Shown: piece by piece, positions 27,856-37,500 of the stretch
How positions within the stretch are numbered: position 1 is the first letter of the stretch
How the letters are laid out: each line of letters begins with the position of its first letter
Assembly: GCA_022842065.1 (NCBI GenBank)
Contig: JALHQH010000048.1
Coordinates: 28,565-92,564 of the forward strand
From: Caldilineaceae bacterium
GTDB lineage: Bacteria; Chloroflexota; Anaerolineae; Caldilineales; Caldilineaceae
Length of the DNA stretch: 64,000 nucleotides
Direction: 5' to 3'
Translations under genes and position numbers: made by a program
Notes under the pieces: generated by a model
What the model saw: only the letters and a program-made list of their open reading frames with translations
Told to the model about the DNA's origin: nothing
Databases searched by the model: none

Positions 27856-30800
27856 ATGGTAGATTGCGTGTTGGCCCTCGACCCGTGTGCGCAAGAGCAA
27901 GAGACGCCAGCGACGACGTTGGCCCGGTATAAATCCCACATTGAACAACTGATGCAGATGGCCGCCAACCTCCAGCAGCAGGTCACGACCTTACGTCAAA
28001 GTGAAGCCATCTATCGCGCCACCTTTGAACAAGCCGCGGTTGGCATTGCCCACGTTGCGCCCGATGGCCGCTGGCTCCGGGTCAATCAGCGGTTGTGTCA
28101 GATTCTCGGCTATAGGGCTGAGGAGCTCTTAAACACCAGCTTTCAAGCGCTGACCCACCCAGCTGATCTGCAAGTAGATATGCAGGGGGTGGCGCAAGTA
28201 TTAGCCGGTGAGATCCAAACCTATAGCCTCCACAAACGGTACCGCCACAAACAAGGCCACACGATCTGGGCCAATTTAACGGTAAGCCTGGTGCAGGCGG
28301 CTGAGGGTGTGTCCCCTTATTTTGTCTCAGTCGTCGAAGATATTACGCAACTGAAACAGGCCGAAGCAGCCTTGCAACAAAGCGAAGAGCGCTATCGGCG
28401 CATGGTCGAAGAGCAGACGGATCTGCTCTGCCGCTTTGATACTGATCTGAAACTGACCTTTGTCAGTCAACCTTACAGCCGGGCCTTTGGCCAATCCCCC
28501 GCCGCGTTAATCGGGCGTAGCATCCTCGACCTGATTCTGCCAGAGGAACAAGCGCGCGCACTTGACCATCTTGCCCCCCTCGACCCAAACCGACGCGTTG
28601 GCAGCTACGAAAATCGCGTGCGTCTGGCAGATGGCACTTTACGCGCCTATCAGTGGACGACGCAGGTGTTGCTGGATGAGCGCGGGCAGATGGTGGAGTA
28701 TCAAAGTGTCGGGCGCGATATTACCAAACGCAAACAGGCTGAAGAGGCCGAACGCGAACAGCGGCGTTATGCCGAAGCGCTGCGCGACAGCCTGGCCGCG
28801 CTTACAAGTACGCTGGATATTGAGCAGGTGCTCAAACAAATTTTGCTATCAGCGGCAACCGTGGTGCCGAGTGAAGGTGGCAGCATTGTGCTCTTTGAAA
28901 ATAACCAAGGGCGGGTAGCCTATCTGCGCGGCTTCACCCCGGCCGTCGAGGCTTTCTTTGCCGACTATCGCTTTGCCCTGGATTCACCGATCTTTCAGAG
29001 ATTGCTCACGCTGTCACAGCCCTATTTTGTGGCCGATACCCATAACATGCCGGGGTGGGTGGTCTTTCCGTTGACCACATGGATTCGGGCGTCGATTGGC
29101 ATCCCCATTGAATTGCGCGGCCAGGTGATTGGCTTACTGATTGCTGATAGTGGGACCCCAGGGCATTTCAAGCCGACCGATATTGAGAAGCTCCAGGCCT
29201 TTGCCCGCTATGCCAGTCTAGCGTTGGAAAATGCCCATCATGTGGCCAAGCTGGAAGAGCGGGTGGCGGCGCGCACGGCGGAACTACGCTATTATGCTGG
29301 TTTACAAGAGCAGGTCAGCGATGCGGTGATTGCCACTGACCTGGACTTTCGCATCCGCAGTTGGAACCGCGCGGCAGAAGCTGTCTATGGCTGGCGCGCA
29401 GCCGAGGTGATGGGGAAGTCGGTAACCGAGGTCTTACGTACCCATTATGACACCCCAGATCAGCGCGCACAAGCCCAACAAGCCCTTTTGCAACAAGGGT
29501 GGTGGCATGGTGAGGTCGTGCAGTGCCATCAAAATGGCACGGCGTTAGCGATTTTGGGTTCGGTGAGCATCCTTAAAGACGAGGCCGGCGTGCCCATTGG
29601 CGTGGTGGCGGTCAATCATGACATTACCGCGCGTAAACGTGCGGAAGCAGCGCGCCAACGCGATGCGGCGGAGATCAGCGCGCTCTATAACAATGCCCCC
29701 TGTGGCTATCACTCGCTTGATCCGGCGGGTTACATTGTCCAAATCAATGACACCGAGTTGCGTTGGTTGGGCTACCGCCGCGAGGAAATCGTGGGCCGCC
29801 GCCAGCTCAGTGACTTCTTGACGCCAAGGGGCAACGCAACCTTTGCGGCGACCTTTCCCCAGTTCAAAGCGCAGGGTTGGATCAAAGATGTCGAACATGA
29901 CTTGATTTGCAGAGATGGCCGGGTGATGACCATTTTGTTGAGTGCCGTGGCCGTTTACGATGAACAAGGCCAGTTTCAGGTGAGCCAGGCTACGCTTTAT
30001 GATATCACGGCCCACAAACAGGCCCAGCAGATCATTCGGGACAATGAGAAAAAATTCCGGCTGCTCGTCGAGGTTGCGCCGCTGGCCATTTTGATTACTG
30101 ATCACAACGGGCAGATCACTTTGATCAATGAGCACGCCGAACAGCTCTTTGGCTATCCTCGGGCGGAACTGTTGGGCGTGGCGGTCGAAGTGCTGGTGCC
30201 TGACCATGCGCGGATCGCACACCCGCAACACCGACAGGCTTATCTCGCCGCCCCAGGAGTACGACAGATGGCAGGTGACCGCGATCTCTATGCCATGCGC
30301 AAAGACGGCACGACTTTCCCCGTGGAAATTCAATTGAGTTTTGCCGAAAACCAAGTGGGTTGTTTTATTCGCGATATTACCGAACGCAAAGAGGCCGCGG
30401 CCGCCTTGCGCGAACAGCGCGATTTTCTACAACTGGTGATTGATCATGTGCCTAATTTAATCACGGTGAATGACCAGCATGGCGCTTTTCAACTGGTGAA
30501 TGAAGGGGCCGCCCAAATTTATGGATTGACCGTTGCGGAAATGGTGGGCAAGACCGAGGCCGAAGTCAACCCCAATCCGGCCGAAGTGACCCTCTACCAA
30601 CAGACCGATCAAGCGGCGTTGCTAAGCAAACAAGTGGTCTTTCGGCCGGAACAGCTGATTCTGGGCCGTTATTATCAGACGAGTAAGATACCGCTGCAAC
30701 CGGCAGCCGACACGCCCACACGGTTGCTGGTGGTTTCGACAGACATTACCAAACGCAAAGAGACGGAAGTTCGGCTCCAGCAGAGCCTGGCCAAGGAAAA

Positions 30801-31515
30801 AGAGTTGAGTGCGCTCAAATCGCGTTTTGTCTCGATGGCCTCGCATGAATTTCGGACACCACTGACCACGATCTTTGGATTGACCGAAATTTTATTAAAC
30901 TATCGGCACAAACTGACAGAAGCGCAGTGGGCCCAACGCTTGACCAAGATTCAGGAACAAATTCATTATCTCAATACGATTATGGAGAATGTCCTGCAAT
31001 TGGCGCGCAGCCAATCCCCGCGCACCGAGTTTAAACCGACGCTGCTGGATCTGGATGACCTTTGCCGGCAGATCATTGACGAATTTCAGAGTCAACCCTT
31101 GGTAGCCACGCGGCTGGTCTACCACGGGACGGCAGGAGCAGCGCCTGTGCCCATCGACCAACAGCTCATGCGCCAACTCATTAATAACCTGGTTTCGAAT
31201 GCCCTGAAATACTCACCACCCGCTCGGCCAGTGGTGGTAAAATTGACCGACCGCGGGCGCGACGTACAGTTACAGGTCTGTGATGAAGGGATCGGCATTC
31301 CGGAAGCCGACATGCCCCAGCTCTTTGAACCCTTTCATCGGGCGACCAATGTGGGTGTCACCGCCGGCACCGGCCTGGGGCTGGTCATCGCCAAAGAAGC
31401 GGTTGACCTGCACGGCGGCACCATCGTCGCCGAAAGCCAAGTGGGGGTGGGGACAACCTTTACGGTGACGCTGCCGGTCGCTGTGCGGCGGGAAGAAGCG
31501 AAACTGCTGGTGTAA
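27856..31515 (+). CDS. Multi-PAS/GAF sensor histidine kinase
   Basis: 1219 aa, soluble (no membrane helix seen). Order: short coiled coil; PAS1 (~50-165); PAS2 (~180-290); GAF (~310-460); PAS3 (~475-590); PAS4 (~605-715); PAS5 (~730-835); PAS6 (~855-965); HisKA with phospho-acceptor His997 in MASHEFRTPLTT; HATPase with N-box INNLVSNALKY, G1 CDEGIGIPE, F-box LFEPFHRAT and G2 GTGLGLVIAKEAV. PAC-type 'DITKRKQAE' motifs end most PAS units. It has no receiver domain and no adjacent response regulator, so its partner is elsewhere. The stop lies 84 bp from the old end of the CRISPR array; no functional link is implied. Confidence 0.93.
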   Translation: MVDCVLALDPCAQEQETPATTLARYKSHIEQLMQMAANLQQQVTTLRQSEAIYRATFEQAAVGIAHVAPDGRWLRVNQRLCQILGYRAEELLNTSFQALTHPADLQVDMQGVAQVLAGEIQTYSLHKRYRHKQGHTIWANLTVSLVQAAEGVSPYFVSVVEDITQLKQAEAALQQSEERYRRMVEEQTDLLCRFDTDLKLTFVSQPYSRAFGQSPAALIGRSILDLILPEEQARALDHLAPLDPNRRVGSYENRVRLADGTLRAYQWTTQVLLDERGQMVEYQSVGRDITKRKQAEEAEREQRRYAEALRDSLAALTSTLDIEQVLKQILLSAATVVPSEGGSIVLFENNQGRVAYLRGFTPAVEAFFADYRFALDSPIFQRLLTLSQPYFVADTHNMPGWVVFPLTTWIRASIGIPIELRGQVIGLLIADSGTPGHFKPTDIEKLQAFARYASLALENAHHVAKLEERVAARTAELRYYAGLQEQVSDAVIATDLDFRIRSWNRAAEAVYGWRAAEVMGKSVTEVLRTHYDTPDQRAQAQQALLQQGWWHGEVVQCHQNGTALAILGSVSILKDEAGVPIGVVAVNHDITARKRAEAARQRDAAEISALYNNAPCGYHSLDPAGYIVQINDTELRWLGYRREEIVGRRQLSDFLTPRGNATFAATFPQFKAQGWIKDVEHDLICRDGRVMTILLSAVAVYDEQGQFQVSQATLYDITAHKQAQQIIRDNEKKFRLLVEVAPLAILITDHNGQITLINEHAEQLFGYPRAELLGVAVEVLVPDHARIAHPQHRQAYLAAPGVRQMAGDRDLYAMRKDGTTFPVEIQLSFAENQVGCFIRDITERKEAAAALREQRDFLQLVIDHVPNLITVNDQHGAFQLVNEGAAQIYGLTVAEMVGKTEAEVNPNPAEVTLYQQTDQAALLSKQVVFRPEQLILGRYYQTSKIPLQPAADTPTRLLVVSTDITKRKETEVRLQQSLAKEKELSALKSRFVSMASHEFRTPLTTIFGLTEILLNYRHKLTEAQWAQRLTKIQEQIHYLNTIMENVLQLARSQSPRTEFKPTLLDLDDLCRQIIDEFQSQPLVATRLVYHGTAGAAPVPIDQQLMRQLINNLVSNALKYSPPARPVVVKLTDRGRDVQLQVCDEGIGIPEADMPQLFEPFHRATNVGVTAGTGLGLVIAKEAVDLHGGTIVAESQVGVGTTFTVTLPVAVRREEAKLLV

Positions 31516-31598
31516 CCATGCCGCCGGCGAAGGTGACCGGCGGATACCACGCAGGGAACGGCGACGCCCAGCGGCAACACAAGCCAAAAGATGGATTC

Positions 31599-34500
31599 GT
31601 TTCAATATCCGCTCTATCGGATCACTTTGGTCGTCTTGAACATGATTTTGTAGGACGCGACCAGGTCAGCACGTTTCAATATCCGCTCTATCGGATCACT
31701 TTGGTCGTCTCGCCGCGGTGCCAAATGTGATCTGATTGCCCGATGGTTTCAATATCCGCTCTATCGGATCACTTTGGTCGTCGCGGAAGGGGCGGAGGTG
31801 CGCCGGTTGGCGGCGGATGTTTCAATATCCGCTCTATCGGATCACTTTGGTCGTCTCGCCATCCATCCCGCCAAAACCAAAGTTCTCAGTATGTTTCAAT
31901 ATCCGCTCTATCGGATCACTTTGGTCGTCCCCTTTGCCCAACTGCGAACGATGGCACGCAGCCAGTTTCAATATCCGCTCTATCGGATCACTTTGGTCGT
32001 CACAATGGCAGACAATTACACCCTTTTGCCTGACAGTGTTTCAATATCCGCTCTATCGGATCACTTTGGTCGTCGTCGTCAGTATTCGCGACCGCGATGG
32101 GGTCAGCAGGTTTCAATATCCGCTCTATCGGATCACTTTGGTCGTCGTTGGTAATCATGGCACGCGCTCAATCGGCAAGGTCGTTTCAATATCCGCTCTA
32201 TCGGATCACTTTGGTCGTCTGCTCGCGTCGCGGCCATTACGCAGGCCACCACGCTGTTTCAATATCCGCTCTATCGGATCACTTTGGTCGTCCAGGATGT
32301 ACCGCAACCGCACGTTTCGATTGCTGGCGTTTCAATATCCGCTCTATCGGATCACTTTGGTCGTCCCGGAATCCTGAACCAAGAGCGTGGTTAACTAGTG
32401 CGTTTCAATATCCGCTCTATCGGATCACTTTGGTCGTCGCCGCCCAATGGCAACCGCTGATCGCCGCCTGGTGTTTCAATATCCGCTCTATCGGATCACT
32501 TTGGTCGTCGGGCTGCCATCTTGCGCGTGCCAAACTCAACCAAATGTTTCAATATCCGCTCTATCGGATCACTTTGGTCGTCAAAGCGGCCTGGCTAGCC
32601 CCGGCCGCCGTGGTCGTCAGTTTCAATATCCGCTCTATCGGATCACTTTGGTCGTCGTCGGTATTGAATCTCTAGCTTCATTTTTGCCTCCTGTTTCAAT
32701 ATCCGCTCTATCGGATCACTTTGGTCGTCGTCGGTATTGAATCTCTGGCTTCATTTTTGCCTCCTGTTTCAATATCCGCTCTATCGGATCACTTTGGTCG
32801 TCGCAGCAGCGCCAGCCCACACGGTCGCGGTCGGCATTTGTTTCAATATCCGCTCTATCGGATCACTTTGGTCGTCACGGTGATGCGCAGAAGATTTTCA
32901 TTGATGAGGAAGTTTCAATATCCGCTCTATCGGATCACTTTGGTCGTCTGTATCGCCATGCGCCGACACGCCTGTGCCAAATTCGGTTTCAATATCCGCT
33001 CTATCGGATCACTTTGGTCGTCAACGACATCTGGCGCACGGGGATCAACATCAGTGTTTCAATATCCGCTCTATCGGATCACTTTGGTCGTCTGCTTGGT
33101 TGACAGATCCGCACTAGCCGTCAAGCCAGTTTCAATATCCGCTCTATCGGATCACTTTGGTCGTCGTTCTAAGTGTTAGGTAGTAACGTCATCGCTTTCA
33201 TCGTTTCAATATCCGCTCTATCGGATCACTTTGGTCGTCATGAGCAGGGAAGAGATCAAGTTGTCGCCGGAATACGTTTCAATATCCGCTCTATCGGATC
33301 ACTTTGGTCGTCCCAACCGTATTGCGTTGTAAACTCAGCGTAAACATGTTTCAATATCCGCTCTATCGGATCACTTTGGTCGTCAGTAGTCCACGATTGC
33401 ACGTCTTCCGCTGTCACGATTGTTTCAATATCCGCTCTATCGGATCACTTTGGTCGTCCCGGAATCCTGAACCAAGAGCGTGGTTAACTAGTGCGTTTCA
33501 ATATCCGCTCTATCGGATCACTTTGGTCGTCTCCGTTGATGGCGTTGTTGGCAATGTCTTTATTCGGTTTCAATATCCGCTCTATCGGATCACTTTGGTC
33601 GTCTTGTGTGTCCAAAGGTAGTGGACCAAGGCAACGACTGTTTCAATATCCGCTCTATCGGATCACTTTGGTCGTCTCTGCGGCTACGCCCACAGCCTTG
33701 CTCTAGCTGTTGTTTCAATATCCGCTCTATCGGATCACTTTGGTCGTCATAAATTCACCAAGGCAAGCCGATTCGTTTTGTATGTTTCAATATCCGCTCT
33801 ATCGGATCACTTTGGTCGTCCACGAGCGCATGGTGTGCCGGTACTGTCTGCGGCAAGTTTCAATATCCGCTCTATCGGATCACTTTGGTCGTCATCAGAA
33901 AAACACTTCCCGCGCTCAATCCAGAAATTGTTTCAATATCCGCTCTATCGGATCACTTTGGTCGTCACCCATCGTTGACGCGTTGACCACCGAAGAGCCA
34001 GGTTTCAATATCCGCTCTATCGGATCACTTTGGTCGTCCAATGGCCCCCCATAGACCGATATGAAGCAAGTCAGTTTCAATATCCGCTCTATCGGATCAC
34101 TTTGGTCGTCTGCGCAAATAATCGTTACAAGCTTGCACCGCCCGAGTTTCAATATCCGCTCTATCGGATCACTTTGGTCGTCGGCCCGATTCAGCCACAT
34201 GTCATCAGTCAAGCTGCTGTTTCAATATCCGCTCTATCGGATCACTTTGGTCGTCCAGAACGCCGACGTACTGACCGGTGGTAAACGTATTGTTTCAATA
34301 TCCGCTCTATCGGATCACTTTGGTCGTCAAGGCCTCACCCGCCACATTCTCCTCCACCGTGCTGTTTCAATATCCGCTCTATCGGATCACTTTGGTCGTC
34401 TTTCTCGTTCCTGATCATCATCCTACTCATGCTCTGTTTCAATATCCGCTCTATCGGATCACTTTGGTCGTCATGGTATGGCGATGTGGCCGATAGCACC

Positions 34501-37500
34501 GTGAGCCTGTTTCAATATCCGCTCTATCGGATCACTTTGGTCGTCGTTCCAATGGCCTGCGTTCCAATGGCCTGCGTTCCAGTTTCAATATCCGCTCTAT
34601 CGGATCACTTTGGTCGTCATTTTCCAGCGTCGGCACGCCAAGGCTATCGGCATTGTTTCAATATCCGCTCTATCGGATCACTTTGGTCGTCGTCGCCGAT
34701 CCAGAATGACAACATGCGCACCCTGCAGTTTCAATATCCGCTCTATCGGATCACTTTGGTCGTCGTCCCCTGCGGTGTAGCTGCCGCCTTCGGTGTTGAT
34801 GTTTCAATATCCGCTCTATCGGATCACTTTGGTCGTCTTTGCCAAGCACTTTGCGGACAGCCTTGATGATGTAGTTTCAATATCCGCTCTATCGGATCAC
34901 TTTGGTCGTCTACATCGCGGCGACTGCCTGTTTGTGCTCCGCCCCCGTTTCAATATCCGCTCTATCGGATCACTTTGGTCGTCGATGCTGGTGGCACTGG
35001 TGGCCGTGGCGGTGGTGGGTTTCAATATCCGCTCTATCGGATCACTTTGGTCGTCGGTCACCATGCCCATTCGCAAAGAGTGCCCAATCGAGTTTCAATA
35101 TCCGCTCTATCGGATCACTTTGGTCGTCCTGGCCACCAATGCCCTGACCCGCCAACAGCACGGTGTTTCAATATCCGCTCTATCGGATCACTTTGGTCGT
35201 CTACATTGACCCCGCGTGCGTGGCCGCTTGGGCTGTTTCAATATCCGCTCTATCGGATCACTTTGGTCGTCCACGTTGCAACCAGGCCACAAGCAGGGCC
35301 GGCAGTTGTTTCAATATCCGCTCTATCGGATCACTTTGGTCGTCCTCAACAGCCCCGGCGTGCAAGGGGCTGTTGCTGTAGTTTCAATATCCGCTCTATC
35401 GGATCACTTTGGTCGTCGCCATCGTGACCCCCTCGGCCTTGTCGCACTCATGTTTCAATATCCGCTCTATCGGATCACTTTGGTCGTCAGAGGAGCGCCT
35501 ACGCCAAGGTGATCGGTCATGGCTGTTTCAATATCCGCTCTATCGGATCACTTTGGTCGTCGTAAAAGCATGCGCCGGTTGGTGGTGCTGGTTGATGTTT
35601 CAATATCCGCTCTATCGGATCACTTTGGTCGTCCCTGCCCCCAGGGTGACCCGCCCGTCTGACTCTGTTTCAATATCCGCTCTATCGGATCACTTTGGTC
35701 GTCGACATACGCGGACAAGTGCCACAGCGGCCAACGTGGTTTCAATATCCGCTCTATCGGATCACTTTGGTCGTCGACCTGCGCGACTCGCTGCAAGGCC
35801 GGGTAGACAAAGTTTCAATATCCGCTCTATCGGATCACTTTGGTCGTCAGCGGGTCGGCTTGCTCAATCATCCAAGACGCACGCGTTTCAATATCCGCTC
35901 TATCGGATCACTTTGGTCGTCAACTTTGAAGGCGGTTGGACTTGGGTAGGCGAGGAAGTTTCAATATCCGCTCTATCGGATCACTTTGGTCGTCTGCCGC
36001 CGTTGGTGCGCCGTTGCATAGCGGCGCTTGTTTCAATATCCGCTCTATCGGATCACTTTGGTCGTCCACCAACGGCGGCATGACAACCGCCGATCACCTA
36101 TGTTTCAATATCCGCTCTATCGGATCACTTTGGTCGTCACCGATCATTATGGGGGTAGCAAGCAATGTGGGGCAGTTTCAATATCCGCTCTATCGGATCA
36201 CTTTGGTCGTCTGGCTATCGGTCGCCGCTTCGGTGTGGTTGGATCTTGTTTCAATATCCGCTCTATCGGATCACTTTGGTCGTCTCCGCTTACGTGAGAA
36301 TGCAGTAGCGATTGGCGCATGTTTCAATATCCGCTCTATCGGATCACTTTGGTCGTCCAATGATCAGGTCTTCCAGCGCCGCCTAGCCAAGCTGTTTCAA
36401 TATCCGCTCTATCGGATCACTTTGGTCGTCAACGAAATGATAATGACTAAGCCATATGGTGGCTTGTGTTTCAATATCCGCTCTATCGGATCACTTTGGT
36501 CGTCGCAGATGATGCGTGAGGCACAAGCGGTAATGGCGCGTTTCAATATCCGCTCTATCGGATCACTTTGGTCGTCATGCGTAAGCGATCTGCGTATTCC
36601 ACCTGCACGCCGTTTCAATATCCGCTCTATCGGATCACTTTGGTCGTCTGCAGGCGCGACTTTACGTCAACCGGCGCTACTACTGTTTCAATATCCGCTC
36701 TATCGGATCACTTTGGTCGTCCTGCTGAATGATGCGTTGACCGCAGGATAGTTTTATGTTTCAATATCCGCTCTATCGGATCACTTTGGTCATCTGGACC
36801 GAAACGAAAGATTATCAGGTTGAGGTGAAACATGTTTCAATATCCGCTCTATCGGATCACTTTGGTCATCGGTTTACATTGCCCCTTATGATTCGTCTGT
36901 AGACCAGTTTCAATATCCGCTCTATCGGATCACTTTGGTCATCAGCGCTGCACCTGGGCAGGGGTCAGCTTGCTGTTAGTTTCAATATCCGCTCTATCGG
37001 ATCACTTTGGTCATCGTTGTCTTCGGCGGGGTGCGCGCTGGTAAATCCAAAGTTTCAATATCCGCTCTATCGGATCACTTTGGTCATCTGGCCTTCCTGT
37101 GCGTTTGCCTGTTGGTTTATATTAGGTTTCAATATCCGCTCTATCGGATCACTTTGGTCATCATCATTTTCCAGATTGCTAGCCTTCACCTTATAGCGGT
37201 TTCAATATCCGCTCTATCGGATCACTTTGGTCATCGCCAGTCCAATAGCTTGGCCCCTGCATCATAACCGGGTTTCAATATCCGCTCTATCGGATCACTT
37301 TGGTCATCGGAGCCACCAAACAGTTAATCTGTTTCACATAAAAGTTTCAATATCCGCTCTATCGGATCACTTTGGTCATCTTGAAGCTGTCGTAAGTAAT
37401 CCAACCCATCTTGGACGTTTCAATATCCGCTCTATCGGATCACTTTGGTCATCGACTAATCAGCGGGTCAGTCAGTGTCTTGTTCGCTAGTTTCAATATC

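Noticed and set aside
27856..31515. PAS/GAF kinase as part of the CRISPR locus
   Set aside because: It lies at the old, leader-distal end, on the opposite strand to array transcription, with no shared regulatory element seen.
32583..32619. Spacer ending in GTGGTCGTCA as a partial repeat or internal duplication
   Set aside because: Only 8 bp match the repeat end and the spacer has normal length, so chance is enough.
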